NCBI GenBank assembly: GCA_037044905.1
Contig: JBAOKB010000138.1
Span: forward strand, 1 to 64,000
Direction of reading: 5' to 3'
From: Hortaea werneckii
Taxonomy: Eukaryota > Ascomycota > Dothideomycetes > Mycosphaerellales > Teratosphaeriaceae
Length of the DNA stretch: 64,000 nt
The position numbers were made by a program, and so were the translations under genes. Positions 54,025-64,000 of the stretch are shown in pieces. The first letter of the stretch is position 1. The number at the start of each line of letters is the position of its first letter. The notes beneath the pieces were generated by a model. The model saw nothing but the letters and a program-made list of their open reading frames with translations. It was not told the DNA's origin and did no database searches.

Positions 54025-55602
54025 ATGAGCCAGGAAAAGGACCATGCTGCTCTGAACGGCCAGGAGACTAGGTCTCGCGAGACCGATCACCTGGATACGA
54101 CTGAGCAAGACGTGGCGAACGATTCAGCCGATCTGAACGTCAACGGAGTCCTCGCAAGCGAAGCAGAAAAGGACGTCCCACAGCCTGTCCGAAGAGGACC
54201 ACCGCCACCACCAAATGGAGGTTACGGCTGGGTCTGTACTGTCTGTTGCGGCCTCATAAATGCTCACACATGGGGACTGAATTCAAGCTACGGTGTATTC
54301 TTGGCTCACTACCTAGCTACCAATACCTTTCCAAACGCAACATCCCTCGAATATGCCTTCGTAGGCTCCCTCAGCATCTCCTGCGCGATGCTAGTCTCCC
54401 CCGCTGCAACCTACACGACCCGTGTCTTCGGAACAAAGACGACGCTCTTCACGGGCATCGCGTTCGAGACCGCAAGCCTCATAGGCGCCTCATTCGCCTA
54501 CGAAATCTGGCAGCTCTTCCTAAGCCAGGGTATCTGCTTCGGCATCGGTATGGGCTTCCTCTTTGTCGGCAGCGTAGGCATCGTGCCCCAATGGTTCACC
54601 ACTCGCCGATCTCTCGCGAACGGGTTCGCCACCTCCGGTTCCGGTCTAGGCGGACTGCTCTATTCCCTCGCTACGGGCGCCATGATCCAATCCATCGGAC
54701 TCGCCTGGGCCTTCCGAGTCCTCGGCATCCTCGCCTTCGCCGTCAACAGCATCTGCGCCATCCTCCTCAAAGACCGCAACAAAATCATCGGCGCCTCGCA
54801 GCTAGCATTCGAGACTTCCCTGTTCAAACGACCCGAGTATCTCCTCTTCAACGGCTACGGTTTCTTCTCCCTCCTCGCCTACGTCGTCCTCATCTTCTCC
54901 CTCGCCAATTACGCCAACGCCATCGGTCTCAATGCCTCGCAAGCTTCCATCATCTCCGCGCTCCTGAATCTAGGCCAGGCTGTAGGACGGTAAGTAATGC
55001 CTTCCTTACCATTAGACTCATCCCTCCAATCTGCTCGTGACCCTGGGACACTGATCGTGTATAGACCTCCCATCGGCTACTTCTCCGACAACTTCGGCCG
55101 CATCAACATGGCAGGCGTCATGACCTTCCTCTCCGGCCTCTTCGCCCTCGTCATCTGGACCAACGCCGCCAGCTACGGCGTCCTGATCTTCTACTCGCTC
55201 GTCGGCGGCATGGTCGCCGGGACATTCTGGGTCACGGTCGCGCCCGTGTCGGCCGAGGTAGTCGGCTTGAAAAATGTCCCTTCGGCCCTGAATCTGGAGT
55301 GGCTCGTCATCGTCCTGCCTTCGACTTTCTCCGAGCCCATCGCGTTGGAGATTGTCGATGGGACGGGAAAGTACATCGGTACGCAGCTGTTCACGGGATT
55401 CATGTATGTTGTCGCGGCGGCCTGTGTGCTGTTGTTGCGAGGGTGGAAGATAGGCGAGCAGGATGAGCTGGCGCGGATGAAAGGGGAGGAGACGGGCGAC
55501 GTTGATGTGCTAGGTGCGGAGGAGGAAGATAAAGATGGGCTGGCGAAGGCTGCAGGGCGGAAGAAAATGCTTCAAAATTGTCTGAAGTGGCGCAAAGTAT
55601 AG
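54025..55602 (+). CDS. MFS monocarboxylate-type transporter
   Basis: Exons 54025-54989 and 55065-55602 give 500 residues; the 75-nt intron splits an Arg codon in the conserved QAVGRPPIGYFSDNFGR. This is a major facilitator of the MCT/MCH-like type common in ascomycetes. The signature is PPPPPNGGYGWVCTVCCGLINAHTWG entering span 1; further matches are LEYAFVGSLSISCAM, a Gly-rich span GIGMGFLFVGSVG and PQWFTTRRSLANGFATSGSG. The cytosolic N-terminus (about 65 residues) is acidic and Asn/Glu-rich; the C-terminus is charged. About twelve spans are visible. Substrate (monocarboxylate, drug or other) is unknown. The stop is 56 bp from the convergent GPATCH1-like stop. Confidence 0.88.
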
Positions 55603-55658
55603 CCACTGCAATGTTTAGGTATTTCGCCGTTCATGAGTATCTTACGTTTCTAGAAGTT

Positions 55659-57785
55659 CTAATCATCGTCCTCGTCATCGCTCCCAAAGATCGCTTTAAA
55701 GACTGCATCGCCGGCCTTTTGACCCTCCAACGCTTCATTCTTCTCTACGTCGACTTCGGCCGGCGCTTGTGGTTGCTCGACCTGGACGCCTTCCTGCTGT
55801 GTACCTTCAATACCACCGGATACGAAACCACTCCCGCCCCGATTCCAGCTAGCGTCCTGCATCATACGGTTCAAGCTTGCCTGGCTAACCACTTCTAGCC
55901 GTCCCTTTGCATCATCTCCATATTCGCCAGAGTCGGGAGCCGCCCCGGGATCTCCACCAGCATTCGCAGGCGGTCGTACATTGAAGCGTTTGCAGAGCAA
56001 TCTAGTCGGGTAGAAAGCCTGTCGGGACCGGGTCATCGGCCCATACATCCCCATCTTAGCCGCTTTCTCAGCGGGATCGTCTTCCTTCTGGGGTGGTGTA
56101 GAGGCTTTGTCCGGCGCATCCGATGCTAGCTGTGGCGTCGTTGAAGACGAAGTAAATCGCGCTGCCATAAGCCCAGATACTGGCTTGAATACCTCGGCTG
56201 CTTGGGCAAACTCGCGCATTTCTTTGCCCCAGTCATCCAAGCTCAGATCTTTGGGTCGATCGGGTAAGTTAGTCTTGAGGCCAGATTTGAGTTCTAAAAA
56301 GTGCCGGTACCGGCTTCGCTTGTCGTCGTCCTCTTGGTACGGCATCCAGCCGCTGGTGCCGCGATGTAGAGCCGCTGCTGCAGTCCGCTTGTCTAGTTCG
56401 GGAACGAGGTCCCAGAGGGTCCGGCGCTTGTCGGCTTCACTCGCTTCGAATCCGGCAGGTGCGCTTTCGCCCAAGCCACGTGGTAGATTTGTTTTGCCGG
56501 TTGCGCTCGCAACGCGATCTCGCATTGCTGGAGAGATAAAGTCAAAAACGGATTTGCCTGGTAGCTGATGTTCGCCTAGCATCGCTGCGCGCGTTTTGGG
56601 ATCCAAAGTCGATGCCTTGGCTGCATCAGCTGTCGACTGGTAGGCAATGCTGGCTTGACTGGTATTCGTGGACGACTTCGAATTTGCCCATCCGGCAGGG
56701 ACGTCAGGCGGAGGGTACTTGTTCGCTTCTGAGAGGGTGAGCGGTTCCAAAGACAGGACGAAGCCGTCTAGTGGCAGACGCCCATCGTGACACTTCCTGA
56801 AACCTTTCGAAATTTTCGTGCTATCGTTCACCCTCTTTGATGTGAAGACAGGCTTTGGTGTGTCAGGCTTAGCATTGCTCGCGACTAGACCACCTTTCTT
56901 CTTTTTTCTGTCGCCTCCAATGATTCGGTTGTAGCTGATTTGCGGGCCCATAGCATATGGGTCTTCGTCGTCAGAGCCAGTGTCGTTCAAAACGCCCATG
57001 CCGATACCAGTCTTCTTCTTCATTTTCGGCTTACTGGTAAGTTTCGAGCGATTTGGTTGAAGAATTCGCGCATCTCTCTCTTCGTCCTGCTCGTCATCGA
57101 CAGCAGCAGTGCTCTCCTGTTGAAGTCTCTCTTCACCTGCAAAGCCTAACCCTTTGCGATCGGTCTTTCGACTGAAGCTGATCATTCGCGAGTTTTCCGG
57201 TGCGAAAGAATGCACTTCACCCTTGTCATCGCCCTTCGCTTTACGCTTGACTTTCGGTCCTACGCCTTGGCCTTGCCGCCAACCCATGCGCTGCAGCAAT
57301 TTGACCCCCATCGTCTCACCGGTGCTGCGGAACAAGTCTGCAAACATGCCTCCCTGCCTCGCTCCATTCTCAGAACCACTTCCCAAGCCAGCGAATGTTC
57401 CACTTGTCTCAAGCCTCTGCTGTTCGGCTTGCTCGGCTAAGTCCTCATCGTCCATGAAGTCCTCTGGACGCTGCTGCTTCTGCGACTCATCTTCCTTCTT
57501 CGCCCGGTTGGCCCGCGACGATACGAAGGTCGCAGGCGTCCATCCTTCCTTGGAGCCAACAGTGTTGAAGTAACCCGCAGAGAAGCCGCCAGTAAATGCG
57601 CCATGCAGCCGCTTCCGACCACGCTCGTCAGTCACTTCTTGTTTCCATACAGGCACGTAACTACCGTCATCCCGCGATTGGGCATCATAGGCAGGAAGTG
57701 GTGTCCCGAAGACGGCGAATGGGGCATGATTGGGTGGACCATTGTGGTCGGATTCGAAGGCGGCTCTGGAGCGCTTGGGATACAT
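55659..57785 (-). CDS. GPATCH1-like G-patch protein
   Basis: Single coding exon, 708 residues. GPATCH1/TOUGH-type proteins bind spliceosomal RNA helicases through the G-patch and act in pre-mRNA splicing. The N-terminal family region includes MYPKRSRAAFE, FAVFGTPLPAYDAQSRDDGSY, VPVWKQEVTDERGRKRLHG and AFTGGFSAGYFNTVGSKEGW, a highly conserved block. The G-patch-like segment follows (about 160-200, TMGVKLLQRMGWRQGQGVGP, with Gly-rich positions). Later blocks LPPRDGFVL-type FRKCHDGRLPLDGFVLSLE and RSRYRHFLELKSGL are also typical. The C-terminus is acidic (GSDDEDDD). A consensus 5'-leader intron (57860-57793) lies directly upstream of the ATG. Confidence 0.88.
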   Translation of the reverse strand: MYPKRSRAAFESDHNGPPNHAPFAVFGTPLPAYDAQSRDDGSYVPVWKQEVTDERGRKRLHGAFTGGFSAGYFNTVGSKEGWTPATFVSSRANRAKKEDESQKQQRPEDFMDDEDLAEQAEQQRLETSGTFAGLGSGSENGARQGGMFADLFRSTGETMGVKLLQRMGWRQGQGVGPKVKRKAKGDDKGEVHSFAPENSRMISFSRKTDRKGLGFAGEERLQQESTAAVDDEQDEERDARILQPNRSKLTSKPKMKKKTGIGMGVLNDTGSDDEDPYAMGPQISYNRIIGGDRKKKKGGLVASNAKPDTPKPVFTSKRVNDSTKISKGFRKCHDGRLPLDGFVLSLEPLTLSEANKYPPPDVPAGWANSKSSTNTSQASIAYQSTADAAKASTLDPKTRAAMLGEHQLPGKSVFDFISPAMRDRVASATGKTNLPRGLGESAPAGFEASEADKRRTLWDLVPELDKRTAAAALHRGTSGWMPYQEDDDKRSRYRHFLELKSGLKTNLPDRPKDLSLDDWGKEMREFAQAAEVFKPVSGLMAARFTSSSTTPQLASDAPDKASTPPQKEDDPAEKAAKMGMYGPMTRSRQAFYPTRLLCKRFNVRPPANAGGDPGAAPDSGEYGDDAKGRLEVVSQASLNRMMQDASWNRGGSGFVSGGIEGTQQEGVQVEQPQAPAEVDVEKNEALEGQKAGDAVFKAIFGSDDEDDD

Positions 57786-58257
57786 TCTTAGCCTGCGTTG
57801 CAGATGGACAGCATGGGTTTGAGATTGCCTGTGTGATTTGGGAAGGTCGGGTGGACTTACTCGAGCTCCTTGTTCTGATGGTAGCCTCACATGCTTCAGA
57901 CAAGGCAACACAGCGAGCGCTATGAATTACACTGGAAGCTGAGGTGCGTATGGATGCAGTGCAAGTGACACTCTCAATCTGCTCAAAATAGCAAGCCTCC
58001 CTCGTAAAGTTCCTTGCCGTAACGTTATTCGCTTCTATACGCTAGGCTGCTTTTGGCGGCGGTCGTGGCTTGCACTGTACGAGGCCACCCTCCGCGCGTC
58101 ACGTGTCATCGGTGGGACCTGGCTTTACAGGGGACGGTGATGAGCTTCGACGCACACACTCATTCTGTTGCAAGCAGTACTTGGACGAGGAAAGGTCTCT
58201 CGATCGATCCAAATAATATCATCGGTACTTAGGTGGCCGCGTCGATCCCCAAATACC

Positions 58258-58267
58258 TACCTAGGTA
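58258..58267. promoter_or_regulatory. Palindrome TACCTAGGTA, copy 5
   Basis: A perfect copy, preceded by a half copy (ATACCTACCTAGG). It lies between GPATCH1-like and KIN1 start codons. Confidence 0.5.
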
Positions 58268-58905
58268 ATATCACAGATATGTAAGGCGAGTCTCCCGCCC
58301 GGCTATCTCCGCCTGCTAAACTCTATCAGACCCTCGGGTCCTGCTGGAACAGCCGCCGTCCCCCTTGAAACGCGTGAACCCTCTTGGCCTGGAAGTTAGG
58401 AACCGTGTCCCCACCTCTCATTAGTCGCGACCGTCGACAGCCGACCTCGTACTAGGAGGTCCAGCGCATTCGTCTCCGCTGCGCATACAGTCCAGGTTGC
58501 TTTCCATCACATCGATGCTGCTCCACCGTCTTGCCTGGTTCTGGTGACGATAGCGGTTCGGCGCACGGTCAACAGGAGCCACCGCTCTTTCCCCCAAGGC
58601 TTCCGCCATTCGTTCGTGCTTTCCAACCGCGTCAACCCAACGTTCTCCGCGCATCAACGCCGCGGCTGCCCCTCCTACACTGGAAACGTAACGGCGGGTT
58701 TCGGTCCCAAGACACAGCGTACGGGCGACCTACAGTAGGCAGACACAGACGCTGTTGCAGGTGCAAACGCGAGCAGAAACAGAAGCAGACACAGAATCAG
58801 GAGCAGGAGCAGCGAACGCCCAGGTCGGGCAGGGGCCGGTGGGAGGCAGGCTAGTTAGGAAGGCAGCCGAACTTCAACTTCCCTGGAGATAAAGTCAGGT
58901 AGGAG

Positions 58906-58915
58906 TACCTAGGTA
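58906..58915. promoter_or_regulatory. Palindrome TACCTAGGTA, copy 6
   Basis: A perfect copy 22 bp upstream of the KIN1 ATG, likely in the 5' leader or core promoter. Confidence 0.5.
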
Positions 58916-58937
58916 GTGCCTACTGGACATCCCCGCC

Positions 58938-61900
58938 ATGTCCGCTGCTGCAGCCTCATCGCTGCCACGCACTCCATCACGCCGGAATCAGCCCCAGGCA
59001 GCGAATTACTCCGCCTCCAGCTCGGAGCGCGACCGTCCTCAGCGCACCCAGTCCACCACCACTCGACCCCCCGGCGTCGCTGCATCACCCCGTCGCTCCG
59101 CATCCTCGTCGCAAGCCCCAACCGCTCACACTCACGCCCGCGACACACGGCAACAATCCGGGGCCCTGCAAGGAGTGGCGCGAAGCGATTACGAGCAGGC
59201 CAATGTCGCACCGCCCGCGTCCTCATCCCGCCGCAGTGAGTCGTCACATGACCGGCACTTGAATGGTGCAACCCCGACACGTACCGAATCCATGCGACAG
59301 CCCACAACACACGCGCGGACAGCTTCGCGCTACAACGACCAGCCGACGCCCGCCAATGGCAGTCATGGCACCCATCAAGGCGAATCGAGCAGGGCAACCG
59401 GCAGCACCAACCTCAGAAGACGTACGACCATTGACGCTCAGACTGGTCACTGGGATCTTGGAAAGACAATCGGCGCGGGAAGTATGGGCAAGGTGAAGCT
59501 CGCCCGGAACAAGGAGACCGGCGAGCAGGTGGCAGTAAAGATCGTCCCGCGACAGAGCAGCGAGGGCGAGCACCGTACACAGGCCGAGCGCGAGCGGGCA
59601 GATCACAGTAAAGAAGTCCGAACGGCACGTGAGGCGGCCATTGTGACGCTTGTCGACCATCCTTACATCTGTGGTATGCGCGATGTTGTACGAACCAATT
59701 ACCACTGGTACATGCTCTTTGAGTATGTCAACGGTGGGCAGATGCTGGACTACATCATCAGTCACGGCCGGCTGAAAGAGAAGCAAGCCCGCAAGTTCGG
59801 CCGCCAGATTGCAAGTGCACTCGATTATTGCCACCGGAATAGCATCGTGCATCGTGATTTGAAAATCGAGAATATTCTGATCAGCAAGAACGGCGATATC
59901 AAGATAATCGACTTTGGCCTGTCGAACCTATTCAGTCCTCGAAATCATCTGAAGACCTTTTGCGGGAGCTTATACTTCGCGGCTCCAGAGCTACTACAGG
60001 CCAGGCAATACACAGGACCAGAAGTAGATGTGTGGAGCTTTGGTATCGTGTTGTACGTGCTGGTTTGCGGAAAAGTGCCATTCGATGATCAATCGATGCC
60101 GCAACTACACGCGAAGATAAAGCGTGGAAACGTCGAATACCCACCGTGGCTGACTCCTGGTATGTTCACTTTCCATTCCTCTAAAGATGCTGAGCGGAGC
60201 TGACCTCTTCGTAGAATGCAAAGGCTTGATAGCACGCATGTTGAATACGAATCCACATGAGCGAGCTACAATGCACGAGATCATGACTCACCCCTGGATG
60301 ACACGAGGATTTCAAGGTCCACCGGAGAACTACTTGCCGCTTCGGAAGCCTTTGCAGCTACCACTCGACTCGGCGATTATCGAGAAAATGCAGGGGTTCG
60401 ATTACGGCACTGCAGATGTCATTACAGCACAATTGACAAGAATCATCGAGTCTGACGATTATCAACGCGCCGTCCGGTATGCTGAAAAACAACGCATGCA
60501 GCAAACGCCAGATACTGAACGGAAACGGGGTGTTTTCGATTTCTATAAACGAAGAAACTCGGTAAACAGCCGTGACACGCTTAACACGCCTTCGACTGAA
60601 GCAATCCAGCTTGGCCAAGACCCGGTCAACGCGTTTCATCCCCTTATCTCAGTTTACTACCTGGCAGCAGAGAAGATGCAGCGCGAAGCTCAGGAGAAGA
60701 ACCCAGGTGGTCTCGCCATGCCCGGAAATCCCAGCGAGGTCAAGATACCGGATCTTCCTGCACCAGAGCCAGCGTACACGAACGCGCAGACGTACGAGAT
60801 GGCTGGCGAAAAGCCAACAGGCGGAAGGACTCGGCCACGTGCTCGAACGCATGGTGAAGACGAGGTTCAGGAGGGTATGCAGAATCTCAACGTCAACAAG
60901 GCTCCCTCGCCCAACCCGGCAATAGTAGAGCCAGGCATTGAGCAGCAGAAGCCTGAACCGGCAAGAAAGGAAAGTGCTGCAGCAGGATTGCTACGGAGGC
61001 TTAGCACCAGGAGATCAAAGGAGCCGGCTGCTGAGCGCGTTCCTAGAAGTGAACGACCTAGCCATCCGCCGCCGTCTTTGGCTGTCTATGGTCCGTCCGA
61101 CACGCCCAGAAAGAGCTTCAGCATGCGTAGGACGCGGGATAGGAGCTCAAGTCGCGTAAGGCAGCAGGGCCAAGCAGAGACGGCACCAGCAAACGAGAAG
61201 TCGGAGCAGCAACTTCTCAGCCCACCGGGCAGCGCAAGCGGTGAACCTAAGAAGAAGTCGCATGGATTAGGAAGGTCTATCAGCGTCAACTCAAGCGACA
61301 TGAGGAGGAAGCTTACTAGGCGAGGCGTCTCTGAAGGATCTTCCGTCAGGCCTCCCATGGCCAGCGCAAATAACAACGACCGCAAACCGTCGATGGAGGA
61401 GAAGAGTAACGAGCGTGCCGCTGCTTCCGATGCAGAGACTTCAACAGCCACCAGGCCAAGTGGCGGGATTGCAAGTAGAACGAAGTCGATGGGCCATGCG
61501 CGCAGAGAAAGCATGCAACAGCGACGAGCAGCAAGACGGGACGCAGCTACGAGAGAGCGAGATGTCCCCGAGGAGACAGACCAAGATATGCAGGACGAGA
61601 TGGACGGCGCTCATGCCGGGAGCAGCAGCCCTACTGGCTTCAAGCCGGTCTATCTCAAAGGTGTGTTCTCGGTGTCGACGACGAGCAGCAAGCCATTGCA
61701 GTTCATTAGATCCGACATTATCCGTGTGCTCTCGCAGCTGGGCGTCGAATACACAGAAATCAAAGGCGGGTTCCGGTGCAGGCATGCTCCAAGCATCAAA
61801 GCGGCTGGTGGTAATGACGACGCGGCAGGCGGAGCACTGTCTTCCAACCCACCGAACGAAGGAAGCGGAAGCCACAGGCGCAAGATCTCCCTCGGCGGCT

Positions 61901-62238
61901 TCCGCAACACCGCCGAGCGGGATGCCTTCCGCGCCCAACAACAGCAACCGCCTACGCCGCGCAGCAAGACGAGCCGGGAGCAAAGCAGCTACGCCAACAC
62001 GGACGAAGAGGACTCGGAGGAGGAACAGCAGCCGAAACCGAATATCCCGCGTCCAGCGGGCGAGACGAGCACGCACGTCCAGGCCGACCTCGGCGGCAGC
62101 ATGGTCCTGAAGTTTGAGATCTTCGTCGTCAAGGTGCCCCTGATCGGGCTCCACGGCGTGCAGTTTAAGAAGATCGACGGCGGCACGTGGCAGTATAAAA
62201 ACATGGCCCAGACGATCCTGAATGAGCTCAAACTCTAG
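58938..62238 (+). CDS. KIN1: KIN1-type MARK/PAR-1 family protein kinase
   Basis: Exons 58938-60159 and 60215-62238 give 1,081 residues; the 55-nt intron (GTATGT...CGTAG) splits the Glu codon in LTPECKGLIARML. Kin1 kinases control cell polarity, exocytosis and septation at the plasma membrane. Residues 1-165 are Ser/Thr/Arg-rich. The kinase domain has the glycine loop IGAGSMGKV (178-186), Lys201, His305-Arg306-Asp307 (HRDLKIEN) and Asp325 (DFGLS). The activation segment is LKTFCGSLYFAAPE, with Thr in the LKB1/PAK-site position. A long disordered linker follows (about 480-970), and the C-terminus is a KA1 domain (about 1035-1081; FEIFVVKVPLIGLHGVQFK, then TWQYKNMAQTILNELKL), which binds acidic phospholipids. 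Confidence 0.96.
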
Positions 62239-62526
62239 AGAAGGAGGAGAAGATGGAATGAAGGGAGAAGGGGGGGAAAGAGCAGGTTCCTTTCCCACCC
62301 TTTTTCCTTTTCCTTTTTTCTTTTTCTTTTACTTAACACATTGGAAAGAAGAACGACCCCGGGCACCATCCTCCCTCTTCTTATCGCCGCCTTGGGGCCC
62401 CGGACAGAGGAGGAACTATCCAGATGGCGCCTTTATAGTCCAGGTTTCTTTTTTTTCGAAACACGATGAAATCGGGGGCGAATCTTCTAATTCGCAAAGA
62501 AAAGACAGGTGTCTGGGAGAGACTGG

Positions 62527-62553
62527 GAGAGAGAGAGAGAGAGAGAGAGAGAG
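62527..62553. repeat. (GA)n dinucleotide repeat
   Basis: A perfect GA tract of about 13 units in the KIN1 3' flank. Confidence 0.95.
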
Positions 62554-62646
62554 GGCGGGAGGGGTGTTTATTAGGACTTTTTTTTTCTTTTGGTTTTTGA
62601 TGCTTGAGAGGAGAATACTCACGAGAGGGCATGAATCGGTTTGTCC

Positions 62647-62663
62647 TTTTTTTTTTTTTTTTT
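62647..62663. repeat. Poly-T run, 17 nt
   Basis: A homopolymer run in the KIN1 / HMG-box convergent region; it may reflect a terminator or transcript end on either strand. Confidence 0.9.
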
Positions 62664-63109
62664 AAAGCGCATACTAGGGTCTTTTATGCTATGATTCGAT
62701 AAGCAATTCTGGAATCTTTCAATGCCCCGGGACCGCCGCTGCCGCTAATGGGCGCACTTTTTGTTTTTGTTTTTGTTTTTTCTTTTGTTTTTTGGTGGTA
62801 AGTGTATTTGTTCAATCCATACATACATACAATACGTACATTCACCCGATCCCCCTACGCATCCCCTAGCTAGAACCTCTCTCGCTCCCTAAGGAGGGAG
62901 ACCCAGACACGGCGGAAACGCAGGACGGGGAGGCGGGGGGCCAAAAGGATGGAAAGAATTTGTGAGCGTGTCTTTGTTCATATTCGATTTACAACCAGCC
63001 CGACGATCAAATTTCCTCCTCGAATTTCATCTCATCGCAGATCTCCGGCCCAGGAACGTTATCCCTTTCGGAAGTAGGACAAAAGAAAAAAAAAATGATG
63101 GGTCTGTTT

Positions 63110-64000
63110 CTAGGCGGTGGCGGCAGCAGCTGCAGTCTGTTGTTGTTGTTGTTGCTGTGGAGGAGGGTGGCCGTAAACGGTCTGGTATTCGTCGTGATAG
63201 CGCTTCATTTCGGTTTCTTGGAGGGCTTTGTATTTCTGTAGGAATCGGGAAAGAAGAGATCTCGAGTTAGTATGTGTACTCTTTTGGAAGCTCGTTGGAC
63301 ATGTTTCCCTGTCTCTTTTCCGTTCTCCTTTTTTTCCTCTTTTTTTTTTTTGATCCCGAATAAAAGAATGGAGAGGGAAAAAAGAAGATAGAAGGAAGTA
63401 GAAAAAATAAACATACCGACTTCTCCTCCTCACTAAGCGCCTTCCACTCCTGCGCAATCAACTTGGTCCGCTCGATAATGGCAATGTTCCGGAAATCGCC
63501 ACTGGCCTGGCGATTGGTGAGGAAGTGAAAGTAAGCCGTCATGGGCCGTTTGACGTGGCGCTCGTCCTGGATCGCCGGCCATTTCGTCCGGTGACCCCTC
63601 TCGAGCTGCGACTTGCGGCGGAGCGTGGCCCGGGCTAGGTTCGCGATCCGGATCTCCTCGACCGAGTGCGATTCAACCCAGCGTTTGTACTCGGCTTGTT
63701 TGGCTTCGCGGTGCGTGTGGGCGAGGTGATTGTAGTGCTAACGGTTGGGAGAGGGGTCACAGGTTAGTTGTTTACATCTCTCGAGTAGTTGATTCCTCTT
63801 TGGGAAAGCTCATGGACTATCTTACCTCTACCTCAGCTGGCGTCGCGTTCTTCCATTCGCTCGCAACCTCACGTGCGTGTTCGGCGAGGAGCTGCTTGTG
63901 GTCCCTGGACTCGTCGGCGGCTTTCCTCTCTTTGAGTCGGTGGGCGCGCGCCTTGGTGAACTCGATGTAAGCGGACGAGGCGCCGGAACCGACGGGAGGT
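63110..64000 (-). CDS. Two-HMG-box protein (3' part, cut at window edge)
   Basis: The gene is on the minus strand and its N-terminus lies beyond 64000. Visible exons are 64000-63826 (partial), 63737-63417 and 63235-63110; the introns (88 and 181 nt) sit in the same frame and give 206 residues to the stop. Two HMG boxes are recognisable: SAYIEFTKARAHRLKERK to the linker EYKRWVESHSVEEI, and KRPMTAYFHFLTNRQASG, RTKLIAQEWKALSEEEKS, KYKALQETEMKRYHDEYQ. HMG boxes bend DNA. Two-box fungal proteins include mitochondrial nucleoid proteins (Abf2/mtHMG1 type) and nuclear architectural factors; the missing N-terminus prevents a choice. The C-terminus is a Gln-rich, Ala-rich tail (HPPPQQQQQQQTAAAAATA). 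The second intron is unusually long for the region. Confidence 0.85.

Larger units (their letters stand above)
57786..58937. promoter_or_regulatory. Divergent region between GPATCH1-like gene and KIN1
   Basis: About 1.15 kb. It includes a likely 5'-leader intron of the GPATCH1-like gene (57860-57793) and two copies of TACCTAGGTA (58258-58267 and 58906-58915). Most of it is expected to be the KIN1 promoter and leader. Confidence 0.55.
62239..63109. other. Low-complexity 3' region between KIN1 and HMG-box gene
   Basis: About 870 bp between convergent genes, rich in simple sequence: (GA)n at 62527-62553, a T run at 62647-62663, T/G-rich (TTTTTG)n near 62757-62790 and a CATA-type repeat near 62819-62832. 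This fits 3' untranslated and terminator DNA. No gene is seen. Confidence 0.6.

Overview
The window is nuclear DNA of a filamentous ascomycete (Pezizomycotina). Genes are compact with short introns, mostly about 47-120 nt and nearly all GT-AG, and lie on both strands with many divergent pairs. The gene set is typical of these fungi: a COT1/NDR kinase, SLD3, COX19, a KIN1 kinase, NAR1, and a fungal homogentisate dioxygenase. Gene style is compatible with a Dothideomycete, but that is an impression and not demonstrated. I found no rRNA, convincing tRNA, CRISPR array, transposase or reverse transcriptase.

Region 1-31 kb is ordinary housekeeping sequence. In order: homogentisate 1,2-dioxygenase (tyrosine catabolism), a ferroportin-like transporter with a GC-AG intron, a DDT/PHD chromatin protein, a PI-PLC-like phosphodiesterase, an acyltransferase-3 membrane protein, NAR1 (cytosolic Fe-S assembly), RPB12, the COT1 kinase, mitochondrial uS11m and TIM44 on a shared divergent promoter, a secreted protein with a duplicated four-cysteine module, COX19, a bHLH regulator with a very long upstream region, and the Golgi protein SFT2.

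Region 31-44 kb is different. It has a kinase-like gene broken by one in-frame TAG, a long foldback sequence, three families of short tandem or spaced repeats, and several genes I cannot assign to known functions. The most interesting are two divergently transcribed genes (34972-36812 minus and 37053-38523 plus). Each encodes a binuclear-zinc-cluster-like cysteine module in a Pro/Gln-rich protein with a lysine-rich end. A nearby coiled-coil protein with a Gly-Tyr-Pro tail and an F-box-like protein complete the set, with one acyl-CoA dehydrogenase among them.

Region 44-64 kb returns to core genes: SLD3 (replication initiation), a 1,023-residue coiled-coil protein, an aldo-keto reductase with a probable mitochondrial presequence, a monocarboxylate-type MFS transporter, a GPATCH1-like splicing protein, KIN1 with its KA1 domain, and the 3' part of a two-HMG-box gene cut by the right edge. 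A perfect 10-bp palindrome, TACCTAGGTA, occurs six times in intergenic DNA. Splice sites were placed by eye from consensus sequence and reading-frame continuity, and protein identities come from recognising family motifs; no database search was run.
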